This document shows positions 21,857 through 28,619 of a DNA stretch of 64,000 nt, piece after piece (position 1 is the stretch's first letter; every line of letters starts with the position of its first letter). The position numbers and the translations under genes are program-made. The notes under the pieces were generated by a model. It was not told where the DNA came from, did not search any database, and saw only the letters and a program-made list of their open reading frames with translations. The DNA comes from Streptomyces lydicus (GTDB taxonomy: Bacteria > Actinomycetota > Actinomycetes > Streptomycetales > Streptomycetaceae): contig NZ_CP017157.1 of NCBI RefSeq assembly GCF_001729485.1, positions 8,122,001 to 8,186,000 on the forward strand, read 5' to 3'.

Positions 21857-22660
21857 TCAGATACTGATAGAGAAGGCGAGTGTCGTTAGTGTCGACTCCG
21901 CCATTTTCCGTAGTCGAGCCGTAACCGACCGCAATCGATGCAGTTCGTCGGCCGGAAGGGATACGGCGAGCGTCGCGGCAGCCGCGCCGACCTGGAGGGG
22001 AATGGCCGCGCACACCGTGCCCAGAGCATATTCCTGGCTCTCGTAGGCCACTTGACCGCGACGCACCGTGTCCAAACGGTGCAGCAGATCGTCCTCAGTT
22101 CGTACGGAAAAGGGCGTTATCGACTGCACGGGGTACCGCGACAGATGCTCCCTCCTGGACGCCTCGTCAATCTGCGCGAGCAGAGACTGCCCGATGGCGT
22201 GAGCGTGTGCGGTGGTGCGGAAGTCGGCCCACTCCTCCACCGGTGGCCGCTCCGGGTCGTCCGTGACCGCGACGACGTCCACCTCGCCCTCGCGGTAGAC
22301 GGCGAAGTAGACGGCGGCGTCCAGCTCCCGGCCCGCCACGGCCAGTGCCTCGGAGATCCGCAACCGCTGCCGGGACCTGGCCCCGGCCCGGCCGATGACC
22401 TCCACCGCGGCACCGAGGACGAAGACGCCGTCCTCACGCCGCAGATAGCCCTCGTGCGTCAGGGTCCGCAGCAGGTGGTAGCTCGTCGGAAGGGGGATTC
22501 CGGTCTCCCGGGCGAGCTGCTTGGCCGGCGCACCCTCGGGGTGGGTACCCACCGCCTCCAGCAGCCGCAGCGCCCGCTGCACCGAGCCGATCAAGGTGGG
22601 CTGAGAGGCGGATTCGCCGTTCACCACTGCCAACGCCAACACCCCAGCTCCGCTTGCCAT
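21857..22660 (-). CDS. ssgR: IclR-family regulator SsgR, activator of ssgA
   Basis: A 267-residue IclR-type regulator. The winged helix covers about residues 25-85 (LIGSVQRALRLLEAVG, then AKQLARETGIPLPTSYHLLRTL), followed by the IclR effector domain with ALGTVCAAIPLQ. In Streptomyces SsgR switches on ssgA, and here it lies immediately upstream of ssgA on the same strand with a 104-bp gap. The start is uncertain: the ATG at 22660 is used, but family homology begins around residue 20, so a later GTG is possible. No TTA codon is present, so no direct bldA dependence is visible. Confidence 0.88.
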   Translation of the reverse strand: MASGAGVLALAVVNGESASQPTLIGSVQRALRLLEAVGTHPEGAPAKQLARETGIPLPTSYHLLRTLTHEGYLRREDGVFVLGAAVEVIGRAGARSRQRLRISEALAVAGRELDAAVYFAVYREGEVDVVAVTDDPERPPVEEWADFRTTAHAHAIGQSLLAQIDEASRREHLSRYPVQSITPFSVRTEDDLLHRLDTVRRGQVAYESQEYALGTVCAAIPLQVGAAAATLAVSLPADELHRLRSVTARLRKMAESTLTTLAFSISI

Positions 22661-23020
22661 GGGGCACCGGAGCCCCGGTGGCGGGACCTCCTCCCGACAC
22701 CGCGCGCGTCTCCCGGGCCCCCGCGATGACGCCCGGTCCGGCCTCGCCCCGCACGGTACTTTGCGGAACCTCACCATCCGGAAGACGCCTGCGATGCGCA
22801 CTGTAGCCGCGCGGGTGGCAGCGACAAGCAGATACCCGGGGAGTTAACCCGCCCGCGCACGACTCGGACGTGCATGGGCAAAGCCGGACCGCACTCGAAC
22901 GCGTTCGGATCGACATCTGACGCGATCGGCCCGGCCGCTGGAGGGCGGGCCGGGCCGGTGGCGGGACGAGGCCGCCCGGACGCCGTCGCCGGGAGGCGGG
23001 CGTCCGGGCAGGGCGGTGAC
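22661..23020. other. Intergenic region between ssgR and DUF5326 gene
   Basis: 360 bp with no convincing gene. The part next to ssgR should hold its promoter. The part next to 23020 contains a GC-rich hairpin that likely ends the DUF5326 transcript. Confidence 0.5.
22974..23009 (-). terminator. Terminator hairpin after DUF5326 gene
   Basis: Perfect 11-bp arms (GCCCGGACGCC at 22974-22984 and its complement at 22999-23009) with a 14-base loop, 12 bp past the stop codon of the small membrane protein. Confidence 0.6.
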
Positions 23021-23242
23021 TTACCAGTCGCTCTTCGACGAGGACGACGAACCGCTGACCCGGCGGACGAGGTAGATCACTCCGGCTATCAGAGCCGCCG
23101 CGATGAGCACCTTGAACAGCAAGCCGACCAGGAAGCCCAGCGCGGTGGCGATCATGCCGCCGAAGACCACGATCAGGACGACGGGGATCACGACCCAGGT
23201 GACCCACCACGGAAGCCCCGCGAATATCCCCTTACCAGCCAC
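23021..23242 (-). CDS. Small two-TM membrane protein (DUF5326 type)
   Basis: A 73-residue protein that I recognise as a DUF5326-like Streptomyces membrane protein: MAGKGIFAGLPWWVTWVVIPVVLIVVFGG, a second helix (VGLLFKVLIAAALIAGVIYLV), and a serine-rich C-terminus ending SSSSSKSDW. Function is unknown. It stands alone on the minus strand upstream of ssgR, with its own terminator. Confidence 0.75.
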   Translation of the reverse strand: MAGKGIFAGLPWWVTWVVIPVVLIVVFGGMIATALGFLVGLLFKVLIAAALIAGVIYLVRRVSGSSSSSKSDW

Positions 23243-23470
23243 TGCTCTGCCCTGCTTTCTGTCTGTCGCGCCGTCTGTACCTGTGTCTGTACCGCGCTAT
23301 CTGTCCATTGCGCTCACTGCTGCGCTGAGGGCACTGTCCACGCGCCGCTGCCGCCGCGCCGCTTCCGGCTCACCCTCACCAACGATGCTAGGGCGCGGAA
23401 CACCGGCGTGGGGGCCTCGCAGCCCCGGCCCTCCCCTGACCCGTCCCCTACGGGTTCCGGGCCCCGTCCC

Positions 23471-23788
23471 TTAGCTCTCAGGAGGAGAGAAGACCACCAT
23501 CACCCGGAGATCCTCACTGATGTGGTGGAACTTGTGCGGCACCCCCGCCGGCACATAGATCACGCTGCCGCGTGCCACCGGCTCCGTCTCCGCGCCGATG
23601 GTGATCGCCCCCCGGCCGCTGACCACGAAGTACACCTCGTCCTGGCGGTGCGGCTGCTGGGGGTCGACGCTCCCCGCGTCCAGCGCGTACAGGCCGACCG
23701 ACATGTTGCGTTCCCGGATGAACTGGAGATAAGCACCGTCGTTCGCGGCCCGTTCCGCTTCCAGTTCATCCAGTCTGAAGCTCTTCAT
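23471..23788 (-). CDS. Small cupin-domain protein
   Basis: A 105-residue single-domain cupin. The two cupin motifs are visible: PHRQDEVYFVVSGRGAITIG (motif 1, with the metal-binding His and Glu) and VPAGVPHKFHHIS (motif 2 His). Such proteins bind a divalent metal and act as small dioxygenases, isomerases or sensors; no substrate can be assigned. The ATG at 23788 starts MKSFRLDELEAERAANDG. It is divergent from the holin-like gene, with 49 bp between start codons. Confidence 0.85.
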   Translation of the reverse strand: MKSFRLDELEAERAANDGAYLQFIRERNMSVGLYALDAGSVDPQQPHRQDEVYFVVSGRGAITIGAETEPVARGSVIYVPAGVPHKFHHISEDLRVMVVFSPPES

Positions 23789-23837
23789 GCCGCTCGCACC
23801 CCTCTGATGATTCAGACTCGTCTGCGACGATCTCACC

Positions 23838-24215
23838 ATGAAGCATTTTCTGGTCAAGACGATCGCCAACGCCGCGGCGCTTGCCGTGGCCATCTGGCTG
23901 CTCAAGGACATCACGCTGACCGGCGAGAACACCGGCCGCAAGATACTGACCCTGGTCCTGGTCGCGCTGATCTTCGGGTTGGTGAACTTCCTCGTCAAGC
24001 CCGTCGTGAAGCTGCTGTCCTTCCCCCTGTTCATCCTCACGCTCGGCCTCATCACTCTGGTCGTGAACGCGCTGATGCTGTTGCTGACCTCCTGGCTCGC
24101 CGGCAAGGCCGACCTGGCCTTCCACGTGGCGGGCTTCTGGCCGGCACTGCTCGGCGGCGTGATCATCTCCATCGTCTCCTGGGCGATGCACATGGTCCTT
24201 CCCGACGAGGACTGA
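23838..24215 (+). CDS. Phage-holin-like (YvlD-type) membrane protein
   Basis: A 125-residue protein with four hydrophobic helices and almost nothing outside them (MKHFLVKTIANAAALAVAIWLL, then LVALIFGLVNFLVKPVVKLL). It belongs to the PF04020-like family named after phage holins, but in bacteria it is a housekeeping membrane protein of unknown role. It is followed after three bases by the tyrosine phosphatase gene, so they form an operon with the PLP enzyme. Confidence 0.85.
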   Translation: MKHFLVKTIANAAALAVAIWLLKDITLTGENTGRKILTLVLVALIFGLVNFLVKPVVKLLSFPLFILTLGLITLVVNALMLLLTSWLAGKADLAFHVAGFWPALLGGVIISIVSWAMHMVLPDED

Positions 24216-24218
24216 CCG

Positions 24219-24818
24219 TTGACCGCCCCCTTCCGCATCTGCTTCGTCTGCACCGGCAACATCTGCCGGTCGCCGATGGCCGAGTCCGTCTTCCGCAGCC
24301 GCCTCGCGGAGGACGGGCTCGACGGCCTGGTCGAGGTGGACAGCGCGGGCACCGGCGGCTGGCACGAGGGCGACGGGGCCGATCCGCGCACGGTCGCCGC
24401 GCTCCGGGCGGCCGGCTATGAAACCGCTCACACCGCCCGGCAGTTCCACGCCTCCTGGTTCGACCGTCTCGACCTCGTCATCGCGCTCGATTCCGGCCAC
24501 CTCCGGGCACTGCGCCGGCTGGCCCCCACCCCGCAGGACGCCGCCAAGGTCCGGCTGCTGCGCTCGTACGCGGACGAGGGCGCCGGCGAGGGCGCGGGCG
24601 AGGCGCACGACCTCGACGTACCCGATCCCTACTACGGCGACTTCGCGGGCTTCGAGGAGTGCCTGGAGATGGTCGAGGCCGCCAGCGACGGCCTGCTGGC
24701 AGCGGTCCGTACCTCGGTCGCGGCCCGCACCGTGATCCAGGCCCGCGCGCCCGAGTCCGACGACGACCACCGGCCGGCGCCGGCCCCCGCACACCCGCAG
24801 GAGAAGGAGAGCGCATGA
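24219..24818 (+). CDS. ptpA: Low-molecular-weight protein-tyrosine phosphatase
   Basis: A 199-residue cytoplasmic phosphatase. The P-loop is VCTGNICRSPMAE (CX5R, catalytic Cys near residue 10), and the general acid is Asp in VPDPYYGDFAGFEE. The C-terminus (after ~165) is an extra Pro/Ala/Glu-rich tail, longer than the usual ~155 residues. The start is TTG at 24219, supported by GAGGA seven bases upstream and by the fact that the P-loop follows at once. Streptomyces ptpA is known to affect secondary metabolism when overexpressed; the gene symbol is by similarity. Its stop overlaps the next start (ATGA). Confidence 0.88.
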   Translation: MTAPFRICFVCTGNICRSPMAESVFRSRLAEDGLDGLVEVDSAGTGGWHEGDGADPRTVAALRAAGYETAHTARQFHASWFDRLDLVIALDSGHLRALRRLAPTPQDAAKVRLLRSYADEGAGEGAGEAHDLDVPDPYYGDFAGFEECLEMVEAASDGLLAAVRTSVAARTVIQARAPESDDDHRPAPAPAHPQEKESA

Positions 24819-25954
24819 CGGGCGACGGCACCCGCGTCGTACGAGCCGGGCTTCCGGAGCCGGCGGCCTATGAGCCGACGCTTCCCGGGCCGGTGTTCGC
24901 GGCGCACTTCCACCTCCCCGGCGACGCCGTCGGTCCGTACACCTACGGCCGGGACGCCAACCCCACCTGGACGCGTCTGGAACAGGCCATCGGCGAGCTC
25001 GAATCGCCGGACGAGAGCGCACACACCGTGGCCTTCGCCTCCGGGATGGCGGCGATCAGCGCCGTCCTCTTCTCCCAGCTGCGCGCCGGCGACGCGGTGG
25101 TCCTCCCCAGCGACGGCTACCAGCTGCTGCCGGCCGTCCGCTCCCGCCTGGAGAGCTACGGCATCGAGGTCCGTACCGCGCCGACCGCCCAGGACGCGCA
25201 GCTGGAGGTGCTGGACGGCGCCCGGCTGCTGTGGATCGAGACGCCGTCCAACCCCGGGCTCGACGTCTGCGACATCCGGCGCCTGGCCAAGGCGGCGCAC
25301 CGCGTCGGTGCGCTGGTCGCCGTCGACAACACGCTCGCCACGCCGCTCGGCCAGCGTCCGCTCGACCTCGGCGCGGACTTCTCGGTCGCCAGCGGCACCA
25401 AGGCGCTGACCGGCCACGGCGATGTCCTGCTGGGGTACGTCAGCACCCGTGACGCGGCGCTGGCCGACTCCGTCCGGCTGTGGCGCAAGACCGTGGGCGC
25501 CATTCCCGGTCCCATGGAGAGCTGGCTGGCGCACCGCTCGCTCGCCACCCTCGCCCTGCGGGTCCGCCAGCAGTCGGCCGGCGCGTCGGCACTCGCCGCG
25601 GCGCTGGCCGACCGCCCGGAGGTCACCGGCCTGCGCCACCCCGGCCTGCCGTCCGATCCGTCGCACGAGCTCGCCGCCCGGCAGATGCGTCCCGGCCACT
25701 TCGGCTCCGTGGTGTCCTTCGCCCTGCCGGACAAGGCCCGTGCCGAGCGGTTCCTGTCGGCGCTGACCCTGGTCGACGACGCGACGAGCTTCGGCGGCGT
25801 ACGGTCCAGTGCCGAGCGGCGCGCCCGCTGGGGCGGGGACGCGGTGTCCGAGGGGTTCATCCGCTTCTCGGTGGGCGTGGAGGAGCCGGCGGACCTGGTC
25901 GCGGATGTCCTCCGCGCGCTGGATCTGGCCGCGGACGACACCGCGGCGAACTGA
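24815..25954 (+). CDS. Cystathionine gamma-lyase/synthase-type PLP enzyme
   Basis: A 379-residue Cys/Met-metabolism PLP enzyme. The tyrosine-arginine region VGPYTYGRDANPTW, the aspartate in AVDNTLATPLGQ and the Schiff-base lysine in SGTKALTGHGDVLLGY (near residue 195) are all present. It likely cleaves cystathionine to cysteine or catalyses the reverse trans-sulfuration step; lyase and synthase cannot be told apart here. The ATG at 24815 overlaps the phosphatase stop and has AGGAGA upstream, so the genes are translationally coupled. Confidence 0.88.
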   Translation: MTGDGTRVVRAGLPEPAAYEPTLPGPVFAAHFHLPGDAVGPYTYGRDANPTWTRLEQAIGELESPDESAHTVAFASGMAAISAVLFSQLRAGDAVVLPSDGYQLLPAVRSRLESYGIEVRTAPTAQDAQLEVLDGARLLWIETPSNPGLDVCDIRRLAKAAHRVGALVAVDNTLATPLGQRPLDLGADFSVASGTKALTGHGDVLLGYVSTRDAALADSVRLWRKTVGAIPGPMESWLAHRSLATLALRVRQQSAGASALAAALADRPEVTGLRHPGLPSDPSHELAARQMRPGHFGSVVSFALPDKARAERFLSALTLVDDATSFGGVRSSAERRARWGGDAVSEGFIRFSVGVEEPADLVADVLRALDLAADDTAAN

Positions 25955-26048
25955 CCGACTAAGGCGCACTGACCGACGAAGTCGGCCGGCAGGGTATCCC
26001 CCCTCGTCACCCTGCCGGCCCGCGGTCCGACGTGGCTCGAGCCCACGT

Positions 26049-26062
26049 GTTTCACGTGAAAC
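26049..26062. other. parS site 3 (exact)
   Basis: Exact GTTTCACGTGAAAC, 19 bp (centre to centre) from a second degenerate copy. Both lie between genes. Confidence 0.95.
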
Positions 26063-26067
26063 CGAAT

Positions 26068-26081
26068 GTTCCACGTGAAAC
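26068..26081. other. parS site 3b (one mismatch)
   Basis: GTTCCACGTGAAAC differs from consensus at one base (T to C at position 4). Its close pairing with an exact site makes a real, weaker ParB site likely. Confidence 0.75.
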
Positions 26082-26203
26082 CAACCGCTCGAACAAGGCT
26101 AGTTGACTGAGCGTCAGTGTCCAATCACGCTAGCGACACAGCCCTATCGACAAATTTATAGTTGGCCCGCGACCAGGCTTCCGAGGGGCGCAGGAGGTAC
26201 GCG

Positions 26204-27100
26204 ATGGATCTGGCTCTGCTGCGCACCTTCGTCACGGTGCACCGAGCCGGCTCCTTCACCCGCGCCGCGGCCCTGCTCGGCCTCTCCCAGCCGGCGGTGA
26301 CCAGCCAAATACGGGCGCTGGAGCGCCAGTTGGGCCGGCCGCTCTTCCTCCGCTACGCCCGTGGTGTCACCCCCACCACCATCGGCGACGAGCTCGCCCA
26401 CAAGGTCGCCCCGCATCTGGACGCGCTGACCGAGATCACCGAGGCCGGTCTGGACCGGGATTCGGTCACCCGCACCCTTCATCTCGCCGGGCCACCGGAG
26501 TTCCTCGCCGAGCGGGCACTTCCCGCGCTGACCCCGCTGATCGCCCAGGGCCTCTCCCTACGCAGCGCCTTCGGCTCGGCCGACGAGCTGCTGAGCGGCC
26601 TGGCCGCCGGCCACCACGATCTGACCGTCACGACCACCCGGCCGCGCGGAGGGCTGCTCACCGCCACCCCGCTGTGCGACGAGGAGCACGTCCTGATCGC
26701 CGCGCCGCACTGGGCGGACGGGGTGGGCGGACCGGCCGCACTGCAGGCCGGGGGCGTCCGCCTGCTCGACCCGGTGCCGCTCGTGGAGGTCCATGAGAGC
26801 CTCCCGCTGATCACCCGCTACTGGTCCACGGTCTTCGACGCCAAGCCCGCCGCCTCCGCCGCCGTGATCGCGGCCGATCTCCGCGCGGTGCTGGCCTGCG
26901 TCACGGCCGGCGCCGGCCTCGCCGTCCTGCCCCGCTACCTGTGCACCGCGGCCCTGGACCGCGGGGAGGTCGTCGCCCTGCTCGACCCGCCGGTACCCCC
27001 GCTGCGCACGTACTTCCTCGCCGTGCGGACCGGGACGCTCGGCCTGCCGCACATCGCGCGGGCGCACGAGTGGCTGCTGCGCTCCGCCGTCGACTGGTGA
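26204..27100 (+). CDS. LysR-family transcriptional regulator
   Basis: A 298-residue LysR-type regulator. The winged helix-turn-helix spans about residues 3-60 (LLRTFVTVHRAGSFTRAAALLG, SQPAVTSQIRALERQLG), followed by the substrate-binding domain ending LLRSAVDW. Effector unknown. The ATG at 26204 has GGAGG about 7 bases upstream. LysR regulators usually control an adjacent gene; the candidates are the NUDIX gene 48 bp downstream on the same strand or the PLP operon behind it, but no divergent partner is present. Confidence 0.92.
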   Translation: MDLALLRTFVTVHRAGSFTRAAALLGLSQPAVTSQIRALERQLGRPLFLRYARGVTPTTIGDELAHKVAPHLDALTEITEAGLDRDSVTRTLHLAGPPEFLAERALPALTPLIAQGLSLRSAFGSADELLSGLAAGHHDLTVTTTRPRGGLLTATPLCDEEHVLIAAPHWADGVGGPAALQAGGVRLLDPVPLVEVHESLPLITRYWSTVFDAKPAASAAVIAADLRAVLACVTAGAGLAVLPRYLCTAALDRGEVVALLDPPVPPLRTYFLAVRTGTLGLPHIARAHEWLLRSAVDW

Positions 27101-27148
27101 CGAAGGGACAGGGGTTTCACCAGGCCGTGGTTGCGGCATCTGTCGACT

Positions 27149-27628
27149 ATGACCGTACGGCCAGTCGTCAAACGCACCGCCCGCGCAATCCTGCTCGACG
27201 GCGATGATCTCGTTCTGATCAAGCGCACCAAGCCGGGCCGGGCCCCGTACTGGATCACCCCCGGCGGCGGGGTCGAGGCCGAGGACGCCACGGTCATCGA
27301 CGCCCTCCACCGTGAACTGGACGAAGAACTCGGCGCGAAGATCAAGGACGTGGTGCCGGTCTTCGTCGACACCGTCGAGCACTTCAGCGACGGTGGGGTG
27401 GACGGCGTGAAGGTGCAGCACTTCTTCGTCTGCCGGCTCGACTCGATGGACCTCTCACGCCGGCACGGCCCCGAGGTCGAGGAGCCGTGCGGGGAGTACG
27501 AGATCGTGCGGGTGCCGTTCACCCGCGTCGGCATCGCCTCCGTCGAGGTCGTTCCGCTCTCCCTGCGGCACTACCTGGACGGCAACATCGAGGGCGTACG
27601 CGCGATGCACGCCCCCGACCTGGGCTGA
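27149..27628 (+). CDS. NUDIX hydrolase
   Basis: A 159-residue NUDIX protein that hydrolyses a nucleoside-diphosphate-linked substrate. The Nudix box GGGVEAEDATVIDALHRELD followed by EELGA is present, but the first conserved glutamate of GX5EX7REUXEEXGU is alanine in the best alignment; acidic residues one and two places earlier may substitute. The REL-x-EE core that binds metal is intact. The ATG at 27149 is preferred over TTG at 27131. Substrate unknown. Confidence 0.87.
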   Translation: MTVRPVVKRTARAILLDGDDLVLIKRTKPGRAPYWITPGGGVEAEDATVIDALHRELDEELGAKIKDVVPVFVDTVEHFSDGGVDGVKVQHFFVCRLDSMDLSRRHGPEVEEPCGEYEIVRVPFTRVGIASVEVVPLSLRHYLDGNIEGVRAMHAPDLG

Positions 27629-27673
27629 CCGGCGGCCGGACCGAGGTGCCGGCCGACGCAGGGGCCCGGGAGA

Positions 27674-28570
27674 TCAGCCGTCGCGGCGGCCGAACCACCC
27701 CAGGAACTCGGTCTCGTCCTCCGCGGCCCGGCGCGGCTGGGCCCGCGCCAACACCCGCTCCACCCGGTCGAGGAACTCCGCGTTCAGCTCCTCCACGAAG
27801 TCGTTCCGGTCCGCGAAACGGTGGCCGGCACCGTTCACCTGCCGCACCTCGGACTCCGCGAGCGCACCCTGGGGCGTCACGGCGTCGGTGTCCTCGTGCA
27901 GTCCGCCCCGCAGGTGCTCGTCCTTGCGCTCGGCCCGCCGGAACGGCGCCCGCTCGGCCGCCTCGGCCGCCGCGCCGAAGAAGTCCCCGCCCTTGCGCTT
28001 GACGTCGTCCGTGCCCCAGGCCCGCGCCCCGCGCTGCTGCACCGGCACCTTCTGCAGATGCGGAATGTGCTTGGCGCAGTGGATGTACGCCTCCTCGACG
28101 TCGACCGTGACCCACAGCTGGGCGCGGCGCCCGGGAATCGGGTCGACCGGGAGGCCGGGGTGCGCCGCGCGCATCTCGTCGTCCAGGACGACCCGCGCCC
28201 GGCCGTTGATGTGCAGCCCGATGCGGTCGCGGGTGAAGTCGATCACCAGCATGCCCAGGCGCGGGTTCTCCGAGATGTTGCCGACGGACGCCATGACACC
28301 GTTGCCACGGTATTCCGGGTAGGCCAGCGTCCGGTCGCCGAGCACCCGGATGAAGCCGGGCGGGCCGGCCCGGAACGTCGAGTCGCACTCCCCGTGCCGG
28401 TCGGCGGTGGCCAGGAAGAACATCTCCTGCCGCCCCAGGAACTCCTGCATACGGGCGTTGAGATGATCGAGCACCTGGTCCCCGTAGAAACGGTCCGCGC
28501 GCTCGGTCGTGCCGAGTCGCTGCTGGACCAGGTGTTCGCCGTCGCTGCCTGGGCGCTCCTGCCGGGGCAT
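27674..28570 (-). CDS. Pyridoxamine-phosphate-oxidase-like flavoprotein
   Basis: A 298-residue protein with a PPOX-type split-barrel in the middle (EMFFLATADRHGECDSTFRAGPPGFIRVLGDRTLAYPEY, then NPRLGMLVIDF), a fold that binds FMN or F420. The C-terminal ~100 residues are charged and carry no domain I recognise. Start at ATG 28570 follows a long purine-rich stretch; an in-frame start at 28648 would overlap the upstream globin gene by 29 bp. It lies directly downstream of the globin-reductase on the same strand, so the two may act together on a redox substrate or nitrogen oxides (inference). Confidence 0.75.
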   Translation of the reverse strand: MPRQERPGSDGEHLVQQRLGTTERADRFYGDQVLDHLNARMQEFLGRQEMFFLATADRHGECDSTFRAGPPGFIRVLGDRTLAYPEYRGNGVMASVGNISENPRLGMLVIDFTRDRIGLHINGRARVVLDDEMRAAHPGLPVDPIPGRRAQLWVTVDVEEAYIHCAKHIPHLQKVPVQQRGARAWGTDDVKRKGGDFFGAAAEAAERAPFRRAERKDEHLRGGLHEDTDAVTPQGALAESEVRQVNGAGHRFADRNDFVEELNAEFLDRVERVLARAQPRRAAEDETEFLGWFGRRDG

Positions 28571-28619
28571 GCCCCACCCCTCCCCTGTCGGCCCGTGTTC
28601 GCCTTGTGCTGCCAAGACC

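Larger units (their letters stand above)
25955..26203. other. Intergenic region with two parS sites
   Basis: Between the PLP enzyme and LysR genes. It holds one exact and one degenerate parS and the LysR promoter. A less GC-rich stretch at 26140-26165 (ACAGCCCTATCGACAAATTT) fits a promoter. Confidence 0.6.

Noticed and set aside
23838..24215. Phage remnant suggested by a holin-like protein
   Set aside because: The YvlD/holin-like family is a bacterial housekeeping membrane protein; no other phage genes adjoin.
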